Shown: positions 1 through 10,347 of the stretch, piece after piece
Layout: the number at the start of each line of letters is the position of its first letter
Numbering within the stretch: position 1 is the first letter of the stretch
Origin: Pseudomonas denitrificans (nom. rej.)
Lineage (GTDB): Bacteria; Pseudomonadota; Gammaproteobacteria; Pseudomonadales; Pseudomonadaceae
Reading direction: 5' to 3'
NCBI RefSeq assembly: GCF_008807415.1
Contig: NZ_CP043626.1
Span: forward strand, 6,486,501 to 6,550,500
DNA: 64,000 nucleotides
Translations under genes and position numbers: made by a program
Notes under the pieces: generated by a model
Database searches by the model: none
What the model was told of the DNA's origin: nothing
Seen by the model: the letters and a program-made list of their open reading frames with translations, nothing else

Positions 1-387
1 CACCGGGATGATGGCGCGGGTACGCGGGGTGATCGCGGCCTCGATGCGGGCGGCGTCGGTCATCAGGGTGTCACGGTCGACGTCGACGAACACCGGGGTG
101 GCGCCCAGCAGGCTGATCATGTTGACGGTGGAGACCCAGGTCTGCGACGGGGTGATCACCTCGTCACCCGGGCCGATGCCCAGGGCCAGCAGCGCCAGGT
201 GCATGCCGCCGGTAGCGGAGGACAGCGCGACGGCGTGGCGGCAGCCGATCGACTGGGCGAACTGTTGCTCCAGTTCTGCGTTCTTCGGCCCGGTGGTGAT
301 CCAGCCCGAGCGCAGGACTTCATTGACTGCCTGGATCTCCTCCTCGCCGATGCTGGGGCGGGAGAAGGGGAGGAAGGGCATTTCCAT
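1..387 (-). CDS. arnB: ArnB, UDP-4-amino-4-deoxy-L-arabinose aminotransferase (N-terminal part)
   Basis: PLP-dependent aminotransferase of the DegT/DnrJ/EryC1 family. ArnB converts UDP-4-keto-pentose to UDP-L-Ara4N in the cytoplasm, for lipid A modification and polymyxin resistance. Only the first 129 codons lie in the window; the gene runs off the left edge. The product begins [18 protein letters not shown] and contains [25 protein letters not shown] and [18 protein letters not shown], all typical of ArnB. A second ATG two codons in (position 381) is an equally possible start. A PmrA-like box lies about 60 bases upstream, which supports the arn assignment. A related sugar aminotransferase cannot be fully excluded without the rest of the gene. 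Confidence 0.85.
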   Translation of the reverse strand, partial: MEMPFLPFSRPSIGEEEIQAVNEVLRSGWITTGPKNAELEQQFAQSIGCRHAVALSSATGGMHLALLALGIGPGDEVITPSQTWVSTVNMISLLGATPVFVDVDRDTLMTDAARIEAAITPRTRAIIPV

Positions 388-448
388 GTGGTGTTCCAAA
401 GGCCGTCACGGCTCTGTCAGGGGGTGAGAGAACGCTACGGGGGAGATC

Positions 449-465
449 GTTAAGAAGCCGTTAAG
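449..465 (-). promoter_or_regulatory. PmrA-type box upstream of arnB
   Basis: Read on the arnB strand this is CTTAAC, five bases, CTTAAC. It is a tandem hexamer repeat with 11-base spacing and agrees with the PmrA box (YTTAAK-N5-YTTAAK) known from enterobacteria. It lies about 62 bases before the arnB start, a sensible place for an activator site. That PmrA binds it is inference. Confidence 0.6.
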
Positions 466-496
466 TGGATGTCGTGATTCCGTTCGTCGGTCGAAT

Positions 497-510
497 TGCG
501 ACGTGTCGCA
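497..510. promoter_or_regulatory. Palindrome in the arnB / aminotransferase intergenic region
   Basis: TGCGAC GT GTCGCA is a perfect 6+6 inverted repeat in the 278-base gap between the divergent arnB and aminotransferase-ABC genes. It could be the operator of an unidentified dimeric regulator. Nothing else in this gap besides the PmrA-like box is clearly recognisable. Confidence 0.25.
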
Positions 511-665
511 CCTGAAGGTGAGGAGTCACTTGAGTGAACGGTCTGAAAACGACATGGCTGATGTCGGAAAACGCTGTTGAACACTCGTTCATCCTTGGCT
601 ATGGTGGCCCAACGCTCCTGCGGACCCTTCTGCAGGACATTCCGTCATTCGGATGAGGCCCTTGC

Positions 666-2705
666 ATGCGTTATTCGTCGCTTGTGGACAGGATGGTCGG
701 ACCCGGCGTGGCCGCCTGGGACATTCACTACGCCGCCATTGCCGCCCAGCGAGCCGGCCGCGACGTGATAGTGCTCAGCGTCGGCGACCCCGATTTCGCA
801 ACCCCGGACTTCATCACCGATGCCGCCGTTGCCGCGTTGCGCGACGGCGACACCCATTACAGTGACGTGGCTGGCAAACCCGCACTGCGCCAGGCGATCG
901 CGGCATTGCATGAGCGGCGTTTCGGCCAAAAGGCCGGGCCCGAAAACGTCATCGTCGTCGCCGGTGCTCAAAACGGCCTGTTTGCCGCCGCGATGTGCCT
1001 GCTGGAGAAGGGCGACGAGGTCATCACCTTCGACCCGGTCTACGTCACCTACGAGGCCACGCTGAAAGCCACCGGCGCCGTGCTGGTCGGGGTACCGACC
1101 CGTCCGGAAAACGGCTTCCGCCCGCTGGCCACCGATATCGTCGCAGCGATCACCCCGCTCACGAAGGCGATCTTCCTCGCCAACCCGAGCAACCCGACCG
1201 GCGTCGTGCTGGACCGCGACGAGCTGCTGGCCATTGCCGCGCTGGCGGAGGCCCACGACCTCTGGGTGGTAGTGGACGAGGTCTACGAGGGCCTGACCTT
1301 CGAGCGCGAACACCAGAGCTTCGCCGCGCTACCCGGCATGGGCGAGCGCACCCTGAGCATCGGCAGCCTGTCGAAATCCCACGCCATGACCGGCTGGCGC
1401 GCCGGCTGGATAGTCGCCAACCCGTCGCTGGTCGGGCACCTGGAAAACCTCGCGCTGAACATGTTCTACGGCCTGCCGGGCTTCGTGCAGGAAGCCGCCC
1501 TCGCGGCGGTGGAGCGTCACGACGAGGTTGTCACGACAATGCGCGAGATCTACCGCCGCCGCCGCGACCTGGTGGTCGCCGCGCTGAGCGATTGCCCGCG
1601 GGTGAAGGTGCTGTCGCCCGAAGCCGGCATGTTCGTCATGGTCGACGTGCGCGATACCGGCCTCAGCTCGCTGGACTTCTCCTGGCAGCTGTTCCACTCC
1701 ACCGGTGTCTCGGTGCTCGACGCGGCGGCCTTCGGCCCGCAGGCGGAGGGCTTCGTGCGGCTGTCCTTCGGCCTGAGCGACGAGAGCATGGCGGAGGCCT
1801 GTGCGCGGATCATCCGCTTTGTCGAATCCCTTCCGGCGAAGGCCAACTCCGTAGGAGCGGACTCCGTCCGTGATGTGCCCCGTGCCGAGGCGGGGCGCGG
1901 GCATGGCCCGCTCCTGCAGGACGTGCAGGCGCAGTCCAGACCGGTGATCGAGGTGCGGGATATCCACAAGCGCTTCGGCGACTTCGAGGTGCTCAAGGGG
2001 GTGTCGCTGTCGGCGCGCGAGGGCGAAGTGATCTCGCTGATCGGCGCCAGCGGCTCGGGCAAGAGCACCCTGCTGCGCTGCATCAACATGCTGGAGATTC
2101 CCAACCAGGGCTCGGTCACCGTCAATGGCGAGACCATCGGCCTGACCCAGAACCGCCACGGCGAGCCGATGGTGGCCGACCAGAAGCAGCTCACCCGCAT
2201 CCGCTCACAGCTGGGCATGGTGTTCCAGAGCTTCAACCTGTGGCCGCACCGCACCGTGCTGGAGAACCTGATCGAGGCACCGACCTTCGTCCTCCACGAG
2301 AGCAAGGCCGAGGCCCGCGAGCGCGCCGAGGCGCTGCTGGAGCGCGTCGGCCTGGCCGAGAAGCGCCACGAGTACCCGGCCTTTCTTTCCGGCGGCCAGC
2401 AGCAGCGCGTGGCCATTGCCCGCGCGCTGGCCGTGCGGCCGAAAGTGATGCTGTTCGACGAGCCGACCTCGGCGCTGGACCCGGAGCTGGTGGGCGAAGT
2501 GCTGAAGGTGATCCGCTCGCTGGCGGAGGAGGGGCGGACCATGATCCTGGTCACCCACGAGATGGCTTTCGCCCGCGACGTATCCAGCCATGTGGCGTTC
2601 CTCCACAAGGGCCTGATCGAGGAGGAGGGCACCGCCGAGGAGGTCTTCTCGCGGCCGCGCAGCGAGCGCTGCCGGCAGTTCGTCAACGCGCACCAGAATC
2701 GCTGA
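666..2705 (+). CDS. Fusion of class I/II aminotransferase and amino-acid ABC transporter ATPase
   Basis: One 679-residue frame joins two proteins that are normally separate. Residues 1-390 are a fold type I PLP aminotransferase, with the PLP lysine K237 in SLSKSHAMTGWRAGW and the NPSNPTG motif. Residues 425-679 are a polar-amino-acid ABC ATPase of the HisP/GlnQ type, with Walker A GASGSGKST (K466), signature LSGGQQQR near 573 and Walker [13 protein letters not shown]. The linker, residues about 396-419, is encoded by a REPIN repeat. A binding protein and two permeases follow, so the ATPase half should energise amino-acid import, and the aminotransferase probably acts on the imported substrate. 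No stop codon separates the halves. An internal GTG at 1945 could start a separate ATPase, but I see no good ribosome site for it. A homopolymer sequencing error in the linker is possible. Confidence 0.85.
   Translation: MRYSSLVDRMVGPGVAAWDIHYAAIAAQRAGRDVIVLSVGDPDFATPDFITDAAVAALRDGDTHYSDVAGKPALRQAIAALHERRFGQKAGPENVIVVAGAQNGLFAAAMCLLEKGDEVITFDPVYVTYEATLKATGAVLVGVPTRPENGFRPLATDIVAAITPLTKAIFLANPSNPTGVVLDRDELLAIAALAEAHDLWVVVDEVYEGLTFEREHQSFAALPGMGERTLSIGSLSKSHAMTGWRAGWIVANPSLVGHLENLALNMFYGLPGFVQEAALAAVERHDEVVTTMREIYRRRRDLVVAALSDCPRVKVLSPEAGMFVMVDVRDTGLSSLDFSWQLFHSTGVSVLDAAAFGPQAEGFVRLSFGLSDESMAEACARIIRFVESLPAKANSVGADSVRDVPRAEAGRGHGPLLQDVQAQSRPVIEVRDIHKRFGDFEVLKGVSLSAREGEVISLIGASGSGKSTLLRCINMLEIPNQGSVTVNGETIGLTQNRHGEPMVADQKQLTRIRSQLGMVFQSFNLWPHRTVLENLIEAPTFVLHESKAEARERAEALLERVGLAEKRHEYPAFLSGGQQQRVAIARALAVRPKVMLFDEPTSALDPELVGEVLKVIRSLAEEGRTMILVTHEMAFARDVSSHVAFLHKGLIEEEGTAEEVFSRPRSERCRQFVNAHQNR
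1851..1919. repeat. REPIN (inverted REP pair) inside a coding frame
   Basis: The left arm begins GTAGGAGCGGACTCCGTCCG. The right arm, read on the opposite strand, begins CTGCAGGAGCGGGCCATGCC. These are two inverted Pseudomonas REP units with an internal GC-rich stem. The other copies in this window are intergenic; this one is translated as the linker of the aminotransferase-ABC fusion. Confidence 0.75.
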
Positions 2706-2774
2706 CCGATGCCGCGCTGTCGGCGCATCGATGAGCGTGACCCAACACTAAGTAAAACAATGCAGGGGATCACG

Positions 2775-3560
2775 ATGAACAAGAAAGGTCTGTGCAATCT
2801 GATGGTGGGTGCGGCGATGCTGGTGGCCGGCGTGGCGAGCGCCCAGGCCGAGACGATCCGTTTCGCCCTGGCCGCCGAGCCCTATCCGCCGTTCTCGCAG
2901 AAGCAGCCCGATGGCAGCTGGGTCGGCTTCGAGCCGGACCTGATCCACAAGGTCTGCGCCGAGATGAAAGCCACTTGCGAGATCGACGAGGTAGCCTGGG
3001 ACGGCATCATCCCGGCGCTGCTGGCGAAGAAGATCGATGTGATCTTCAACTCCCTGTCGATCACCGATGAGCGCGAGAAACAGATCGCCTTCAGCCGCCC
3101 CTACTACGACACCCCGGTGGCCGTCGCCGCGCCCCAGGCGGTGGACGTGCAGATCAGCCCCGAGGGCCTGAAGGGCAAGACCATCGGCGTGCAGATATCC
3201 ACCGTCAGCTCCAACTACCTCAAGCAGTACTACGAGAAGATCGCCGACGTGCGCTACTACGACACCCAGGACTCGGTGAACGCCGATCTGGTGGCCGGAC
3301 GCATCGACCTGATGATGGCCGACGGCATCGCCGTGGCGTCCTTCGTCAAGTCGCCGGACGCCCAGGCGGCCGGCATCGTCAACAAGGGCGAGGTGAAGTA
3401 CGACCCGCTGTTCGGCCGCGGCGTCGGCGCCGGCATGCGCAAGGGCGATACCGAGCTGAAGGCGAAGATGGACGAGGCCATCGGCAAGCTGCTCGCCAGC
3501 GATGACTACAAGGCGCTGTCGGACAAGTACTTTGGCATGAGCGTCGCGCCCAAGCAGTGA
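2775..3560 (+). CDS. Periplasmic polar amino-acid binding protein
   Basis: A family 3 solute-binding protein of 261 residues, the usual length. A signal peptide (MNKKGLCNLMVGAAMLVAG, cleavage after about AQA) directs it to the periplasm. The mature part starts ETIRFALAAEPYPPFSQ and has the lysine/arginine/ornithine-binding-like segments GFEPDLIHKVC, WDGIIPALLAKKIDVIFNS and KGKTIGVQISTVSS. I chose the ATG at 2775 over an upstream in-frame ATG because AGGGG lies just before it and the signal peptide starts there. It delivers ligand to the two permeases that follow. The exact amino acid cannot be read from sequence; a basic amino acid, an opine or octopine-like ligand are all possible. Confidence 0.85.
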   Translation: MNKKGLCNLMVGAAMLVAGVASAQAETIRFALAAEPYPPFSQKQPDGSWVGFEPDLIHKVCAEMKATCEIDEVAWDGIIPALLAKKIDVIFNSLSITDEREKQIAFSRPYYDTPVAVAAPQAVDVQISPEGLKGKTIGVQISTVSSNYLKQYYEKIADVRYYDTQDSVNADLVAGRIDLMMADGIAVASFVKSPDAQAAGIVNKGEVKYDPLFGRGVGAGMRKGDTELKAKMDEAIGKLLASDDYKALSDKYFGMSVAPKQ

Positions 3561-3632
3561 TCCCAGCGTGAGCCGTCCCCGTGCCCGCTGCGGGCACGGG
3601 GACGACCCTGAGCCTCCCTCCTGGAGACGGCC

Positions 3633-4343
3633 ATGCAAAGCATCTTCGACCTGATCGGCTTCGGCCCCACCGGCTGGGGCCCGGCCCTGCTCAAGGGGCT
3701 ACTGGTCACCCTGCAGATTTCCGTCGGCGCCTTCCTCGTCGGCCTGCTGATCGGCCTGGCCGCGGCCAGCGCCAAGATCGGCGGACCGCGCTCGCTGGCG
3801 ATACTCGCGCGTGGTTACACCACGCTGTGCCGGGCGGTGCCGGAGCTGCTGCTGATCCTGCTGCTGTTCTACGTCGGCTCCATGGGCCTGAACCAGTTCT
3901 TCGAATGGCTCGGCTATGGCCAGGTGAAGCTCAACGGCATGATGGTGGCCATCGTCGTGCTCGGCCTGGTGCAGGGCGCCTACGCCTCGGAAATCTTCCG
4001 TGGTGCCATCCAGTCGATCCCCTATGGCCAGATCGAAGCGGCGCGCGCCTACGGCATGCACGGCTTCGGCCTGTTCCGCCGGGTGACCCTGCCGATGATG
4101 GCGCCCAACGCGCTGGCCGGCATGGCCAACCTGTGGGTCAACCTGATCAAGGACAGCGCGCTGATCAGCGTGGTGGGCACCAACGAGCTGCTCTACACCG
4201 CCAAGCAGGCCGCCGGTTCGACCCGTCACTACCTGACCTTCTACCTCACCGCGGCGGCGCTGTATTACGTGCTCACCGTGCTTTCCAACCTGTTCGCGGG
4301 CTACCTGGAGCGGCGCTTCCGCCGCTGGATTCCGGCGGTCTGA
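3633..4343 (+). CDS. Amino-acid ABC transporter permease, HisQ type
   Basis: Inner-membrane permease of 236 residues with about five hydrophobic segments and the EAA-type coupling loop (EAARAYGMHGFGLFRRVTLP) that contacts the ATPase. GGAGA precedes the ATG at a normal distance. It is the third gene of the fusion/SBP/permease/permease operon and ends 13 bases before the second permease gene, so the two presumably form the usual heterodimeric channel. The family is clear; the substrate is not. Confidence 0.87.
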   Translation: MQSIFDLIGFGPTGWGPALLKGLLVTLQISVGAFLVGLLIGLAAASAKIGGPRSLAILARGYTTLCRAVPELLLILLLFYVGSMGLNQFFEWLGYGQVKLNGMMVAIVVLGLVQGAYASEIFRGAIQSIPYGQIEAARAYGMHGFGLFRRVTLPMMAPNALAGMANLWVNLIKDSALISVVGTNELLYTAKQAAGSTRHYLTFYLTAAALYYVLTVLSNLFAGYLERRFRRWIPAV

Positions 4344-4356
4344 ACGAGGCGCGGCG

Positions 4357-5103
4357 ATGAACGAACACTGGCTATTCGTCTATGGGGCCCTGCTGCTCAA
4401 GGGGCTGGGCACCACCCTGGTGATCCTGCTGATTTCCGCCACGCTGGGCTTCGTGCTGGCGCTGGGTGTGGCGCTGGCGCGGATGTCGCGCAACTTCCTG
4501 GTCTCGCGCCTGGCGCTGGCGTACACCAGCGTGATTCGCGGCACGCCGCTGCTGGTGCAGATCTACATCTTCTACTACGGCCTGGGCAGCCTGTTCGCGC
4601 AGTTCCCGCTGATCCGCGGCAGCTTCCTCTGGCCGTACCTGCGCGATGGCTTCTGGTACATCGTCATCGCGCTGATCCTCTCGGTCGGCGCCTACGTCGG
4701 CGAGGTGGTCCGCGGCGGTCTCAAGGCGGTACCGCGCGGCGAACTGGAGGCCGCTTCGGCATTCGGCATGAACCGCACGCTGGTGCTCTACCGCGTGTGG
4801 TTGCCGCGGGCGATTCGCCTGCTGCTGCCGACGCTGGCGGGGGAAAGCGTGATGCTGCTCAAGTCCACCGCGCTGGCTTCCACCATCGCCGTGGTCGACC
4901 TGCTCGGCGCCGCCAACGTGGTGCGTGCGCAGACCTTCCAGATCTATGAGCCGCTGCTGCTGGTGGCGGCGATCTATGTCTGTCTGACCTTCATCATCGA
5001 AGCGCTGTTTGCCTTGCTGGAGCGCGCCACCCCGGTTCGCCGCGAGCAGAAGACGACGCAGCGTTCATGGCTGGGCAAGCGCCGTGCAAGGACGGCAGTT
5101 TGA
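4357..5103 (+). CDS. Amino-acid ABC transporter permease, HisM type
   Basis: Second permease of the polar-amino-acid importer, 248 residues. It has several transmembrane segments and the coupling loop ELEAASAFGMNRTLVLYRVWLP. The N-terminal region LLLKGLGTTLVILLISATLG and the RGTPLLVQIYIFYYGLG segment are typical of the HisM/GlnP group. It ends the operon: the next gene is convergent and its stop codon lies only four bases away. Confidence 0.87.
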   Translation: MNEHWLFVYGALLLKGLGTTLVILLISATLGFVLALGVALARMSRNFLVSRLALAYTSVIRGTPLLVQIYIFYYGLGSLFAQFPLIRGSFLWPYLRDGFWYIVIALILSVGAYVGEVVRGGLKAVPRGELEAASAFGMNRTLVLYRVWLPRAIRLLLPTLAGESVMLLKSTALASTIAVVDLLGAANVVRAQTFQIYEPLLLVAAIYVCLTFIIEALFALLERATPVRREQKTTQRSWLGKRRARTAV

Positions 5104-5107
5104 GTGA

Positions 5108-5671
5108 TTAGGCGTAGGCACCTCGGCGCAGTCCCTCTACCCAGCAACGGCTGAGCTCGAGGCCGTCGGCGGCGCTGAAGGTCGAGGGGTTCAGGCACCA
5201 CTCCAGCCACAGTCCGTCGAGCATGGCGGAGAGACCGATGGCGGCGAGTCGCGGGCGCGCCACGCTGAAACCCTCGGCGCTGGCGAGTTCGCTGATGAGC
5301 TTTTCGAGGATCGCGAGGTAGCTGTGGTAGCCGCGCTCGTGTGCCTCGTTCACCGGCGGCGAGTGACGGATCAGGCTCCAGAACACGACCCAGGGGCTGA
5401 GCAGGTCGGGGTCCAGCACCTGGGGCGAGAAGGACCCGGTGAGGAAGGCTTCCATGCGCACGGCCGGGTCGTTGCCGACCGCGTCGACCTGCCGGTAGAG
5501 CGCCTGGGTCACCTCGCTGGCGAGGGTTTCGTAGGCCTGGGCGACCAGCGCGTCGATGCTGCCGAAGTGGTGGTTCACCAGGCCCACGGCGACCCCGGCT
5601 TCCTTGGCGATGCGACGCACCGAGATGCCTGCGTGGCCATCGGCGACCAGGCACTTGAGGCAGGCGCGCAC
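5108..5671 (-). CDS. TetR/BetI-like regulator, N-terminus probably frameshifted
   Basis: DNA-binding repressor. The helix-turn-helix is in GISVRRIAKEAGVAVGLVNHHFGS and the ligand-binding domain follows. The only start in this frame is a GTG at 5671, which would cut helix 1. Upstream the same frame reads RQKAQRATPEERRDHLV, natural TetR sequence with no start codon. Adding one C at the C-run near 5727-5731 joins it to another frame reading PAPRNTGRPPLDTP from a TTG at 5763. A single-base deletion, real or an assembly error, is therefore likely. The gene is convergent with the amino-acid operon and divergent from the hydrolase gene at 5838, so it may control either. Confidence 0.7.
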   Translation of the reverse strand: MRACLKCLVADGHAGISVRRIAKEAGVAVGLVNHHFGSIDALVAQAYETLASEVTQALYRQVDAVGNDPAVRMEAFLTGSFSPQVLDPDLLSPWVVFWSLIRHSPPVNEAHERGYHSYLAILEKLISELASAEGFSVARPRLAAIGLSAMLDGLWLEWCLNPSTFSAADGLELSRCWVEGLRRGAYA

Positions 5672-5837
5672 GAGGTGGTCGCGGCGTTCCTCGGGTGTGG
5701 CGCGCTGGGCTTTCTGGCGGGGGTATCCAAGGGCGGGCGTCCTGTGTTGCGGGGTGCCGGCAAGCGGCGAACGGTTTCGATACTAGGAGGCGCCGGGGAA
5801 GATTTCCATGGGCGATTCGGACAAGAGGAGAGGGCAA

Positions 5838-6851
5838 ATGATCGAGGACGTATCCTTCAGCGTACCGGGTGATTCCGGTGCCGAGCTGCGCGTGCGCGCC
5901 TGGCGTATCGACGGCGGCAGGCCGGGGCCGAAGGTGCACCTGCAGGCCGGCGTACATGCCGATGAAATCGCCGGGATGCTGGTGCTTCACGAGCTGCTGC
6001 CACGCCTGCGCGATGCCGCCGAACGCGGTGCGCTCAATGGCAGCGTGACGGTGGTGCCGCAGGCCAATCCCATCGGCATCGGGCAGTTCCGCCAGGGGCG
6101 GATTCTCGGTCGGAACCACGACGCGACCTCGCGCAATTTCAATCGTGGCTTCATCGCCTCGGCGGCCGCCAGCGGCACCCTGGATAACCTCACGCTGTGG
6201 CAGAAACGCGTGGCAGAACTGGCCGCGCCTGCGGACATCGTGCTCGACCTGCACACCGATGACGAGGCGCTGCAGTACGTCTACCTCCACGAGTGCTTCT
6301 GGCCTGCCGCGCAGGACCTCGCTGCCGCCCTTCGCGCGGAGCTGGCGATCATCTGGGAAGGCGATGGCGATGGGGCGTTCGAAGAGGTGGTGATCGCCCC
6401 GTGGGTGGCCGAACAGCGCTTCGCCGGGCGATTGGTGGCAACCGTCGAACTGCGCGGCCAGGGCGACGTCAGCGATGCGCTGGCACAGCAGGATGCCGAT
6501 GGTCTCTATCGTTTCCTGGGCGCCCGTGGCGTGGTGAGCGATGCCGGGCCGTTGCCGGAGTGGAAGGGAGTTGCCACGCCAATGGGCTTCATGGAAACCG
6601 TGTTCGCCCCGGCGGCTGGCGTGCTGGTTTTCGAACGCGAGCTGGGCGAGTACATCGAGGCGGGCGAGCGCTTCGCGCGCATCATCGCCCGCCCCGGCGA
6701 CGCCAGCAGCGAGCACATCCTGCGCGCACCGCAGAGCGGGCTGCTCGCTACACGTTATCGCGACCGGCTGATCCCGCAGGGCGCCATCGCCGCCAAGCTG
6801 ACCGGCAGCGCGACTTCCAGCACCTGGAGTTCCGGCGCACTCGATCCGTAA
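5838..6851 (+). CDS. Succinylglutamate desuccinylase/aspartoacylase-family hydrolase
   Basis: Zinc-dependent M14-like deacylase/amidohydrolase. The metal motif is in LQAGVHADEIAGM (H..E), with the second histidine in VLDLHTDDE, and NFNRGF follows the NPIGIGQF segment. The C-terminus (GFMETVFAPAAGVLVFERELGEYIEAGE) is the beta-barrel/biotinyl-like tail common in the family. I prefer the ATG at 5838 because AGGAGAGGG precedes it; an in-frame ATG at 5808 would add ten residues. It is next to the amino-acid importer, so it may deacylate an N-acyl amino acid that is taken up; this is inference. A terminator follows. Confidence 0.75.
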   Translation: MIEDVSFSVPGDSGAELRVRAWRIDGGRPGPKVHLQAGVHADEIAGMLVLHELLPRLRDAAERGALNGSVTVVPQANPIGIGQFRQGRILGRNHDATSRNFNRGFIASAAASGTLDNLTLWQKRVAELAAPADIVLDLHTDDEALQYVYLHECFWPAAQDLAAALRAELAIIWEGDGDGAFEEVVIAPWVAEQRFAGRLVATVELRGQGDVSDALAQQDADGLYRFLGARGVVSDAGPLPEWKGVATPMGFMETVFAPAAGVLVFERELGEYIEAGERFARIIARPGDASSEHILRAPQSGLLATRYRDRLIPQGAIAAKLTGSATSSTWSSGALDP

Positions 6852-6877
6852 CGCCGAATGGCAGTTCGGCACCCACA

Positions 6878-6904
6878 AAAACGCCCGCACAAGGCGGGCG
6901 TTTT
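6878..6904. terminator. Bidirectional rho-independent terminator
   Basis: A perfect 11-base stem (AAAACGCCCGC with GCGGGCGTTTT) has A and T runs on its two sides and sits between the convergent hydrolase gene and prfC. It can serve both strands. Confidence 0.85.
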
Positions 6905-6918
6905 CGTGAGCGGCGAAC

Positions 6919-8501
<1,583 letters not shown>

Positions 8502-8628
8502 GGATGGGTGCCTGGTCGATTCGGTGAAGACGGGCGGCGAGCGGCCCGAAAAACGCGGGATTATAGCCTGATTCGAGGCGTCGCCGGCAGACCCGGCGAC
8601 GCAAGGCGCTTGGCCTTTGATGGGGCCT

Positions 8629-9900
8629 TCAGTGGTGGCTGTCGGCGACGGGCTCGGCGCCTTTGTAGATGCGCCGCACCAGCGGGCCGATGGACAGGCC
8701 CTGGAGCAGGATCGACACCAGCACCACCACGTAGGTCAGGCTGAGGATCAGGTCGCGCTGCTCGCCCAGCGGCAGGGACAGCGCCAGGGCTACCGAGACG
8801 CCGCCACGCAGGCCACCCCAGACGAGGATGCGGATGGTGCCGGCAGGTACCTGGCGGCGGCCGTTTTCCCGCTGGCGCAGCACGAGGATGGCCGGGGCGA
8901 CGGTGAGCAGGCGCGAGATCAGCACCGCGCCGCCGAGGACGAAGGCCGCGACCACGTGCAGCCAGTTGAATGGCAGCAGGAGCAGCTCCAGGCCGATCAG
9001 GGCGAACAGCAGGGCGTTGAGGATCTCGTCGATCAGCTCCCAGAACTTGTCGATGTAGCGCCGCGTCTCGTCGGACATGGCGTACTGCCGCGCCTGGTTG
9101 CCGATGATCAGGCCGGCCACCACCATGGCGATCGGCGCCGACACGTGCAGCCGTGCCGCCAGTGCTGCGCCGCCGATGACCAGGGCCAGGGTCAGCATGA
9201 CTTCCACCTGGTACTGGTCGATGCCACGCATCATCAGGAACACCCCGTAGCCCAGCGCTGCGCCGAACAGGATGCCGCCGATGGCCTCCTGCACGAACAG
9301 CCAGGCGATGGAGGGCGCGGTGGGTGTCTCGCCGGCCAGCAGGATGCCCAGCAGGATGGTGAAGACCACCACGGCGGTGCCGTCGTTGAACAGCGACTCG
9401 CCGACGATGGTGGTGGCCAGCGGCTTGGGCGCGCCGGCGGACCTGAGGATGCCCAGCACCGCGATGGGGTCGGTGGGCGAGATCAGCGCGCCGAACAGCA
9501 GGCAGTAGATGAAGTCCACGTGCCAGCCGAAGAGGGCGAAGGTGTAGTAGGCCAGGTAGCCGATCACCGTGGTGGCGATCAGCACGCCGAAGGTGGCCAG
9601 CAGGCCGATGGGCCACTTGTAGTTGCGCAGGTCGGCGAGGTTCACGTGCAGCGCGCCGGCGAACAGCAGGGCGGGCAGGAACCAGGTCATCAGCACGTCG
9701 GAGAAGTCGATGCGGCTGATGATCTGCTGCATTTCGACTTCCAGGACCGGATAGCCGAGCAGCGACATGCCCTGGGCGATGAAGGAGAACACCAGGGCGG
9801 TGGCCATGACACCGATGGTCGGCGGCAGGCGGATGAAGCGGTAGTTGACGTAGGTGAGCAGGGTGGTCAGCGCGATGAACGCCGCAGCCAGATCAAGCAT
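8629..9900 (-). CDS. CPA1-family Na+/H+ (cation/proton) antiporter
   Basis: Inner-membrane antiporter of 423 residues with 11-12 hydrophobic segments, exchanging Na+ or K+ for H+ to control pH and salt. Family motifs: SPTDPIAV (141-148) and [11 protein letters not shown] (168-178), whose aspartates carry the ions. I start at the ATG at 9900 (MLDLAAAF), which has GGAG upstream; the open frame continues to 10044 but that part is not hydrophobic and looks like leader. The soluble tail is short, unlike the long regulatory domains of some NhaP proteins. Which cation is moved cannot be told from sequence. Confidence 0.85.
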   Translation of the reverse strand: MLDLAAAFIALTTLLTYVNYRFIRLPPTIGVMATALVFSFIAQGMSLLGYPVLEVEMQQIISRIDFSDVLMTWFLPALLFAGALHVNLADLRNYKWPIGLLATFGVLIATTVIGYLAYYTFALFGWHVDFIYCLLFGALISPTDPIAVLGILRSAGAPKPLATTIVGESLFNDGTAVVVFTILLGILLAGETPTAPSIAWLFVQEAIGGILFGAALGYGVFLMMRGIDQYQVEVMLTLALVIGGAALAARLHVSAPIAMVVAGLIIGNQARQYAMSDETRRYIDKFWELIDEILNALLFALIGLELLLLPFNWLHVVAAFVLGGAVLISRLLTVAPAILVLRQRENGRRQVPAGTIRILVWGGLRGGVSVALALSLPLGEQRDLILSLTYVVVLVSILLQGLSIGPLVRRIYKGAEPVADSHH

Positions 9901-10347
9901 GGTGAAGGATCTCCGTGGTAGGCAAGACGCCGGCCCCGAGTGACCTATCCATGGGTCGGGGGCACGCGAAAGGAACCCGATGATAACCGCTGAGCGAAAC
10001 CGCGTGCGTGTTCGCCGGGCGCATTCGGCGTTGGGCAAGTGCACCTGGGCGATGGTTCAGCCGGGTCGACGGTTTTTTTGAAAAAAACTTTGTCGCCCAC
10101 AGCCCCCGGACCATGGGGGCTGACGCCGGTTTCGACTGCGCGCGATGGCACAAAGATGGCAATTTTATTGAACGGATGGGCACGGACGGGGGTCCATCCC
10201 TTCGCGACGGTAATCCGCAAACGCATGCGCAAGTGCTTGATTCCCGTCGCGTTTAATCGCGGTCCCAGATGGGTTTCTGGACGGGATCGAGCGTCAAGTG
10301 AGCGGGGCGATGCCAGTCGCCGCGCACCCGAAGGGAGTCCCCCAACC
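9901..10347. other. Divergent promoter region between the antiporter and osmoprotectant operons
   Basis: This gap of 447 bases must hold both divergent promoters. The one striking element is a T7/A7 palindrome (GTTTTTTT G AAAAAAAC, 10072-10088), a strongly AT-rich spot in a GC-rich background. It could be a bent-DNA or UP-like element or a weak hairpin. I see no small gene here that I can support. Confidence 0.4.

Noticed and set aside
4974..6890. A 638-codon minus-strand frame across the TetR and hydrolase genes
   Set aside because: It covers two genes with real domains in other frames and has no recognisable fold.
8578..8602. GC-rich hairpin between the antiporter and prfC as a terminator
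   Set aside because: The stem is good (GCGTCGCCGG with CCGGCGACGC) but no T run follows on the minus strand, so termination is not supported.
8617..9921. A 434-codon plus-strand frame opposite the antiporter gene
   Set aside because: Composition (Gln, Asp, His rich) is that of a shadow of a hydrophobic gene; the antiporter has all family motifs.
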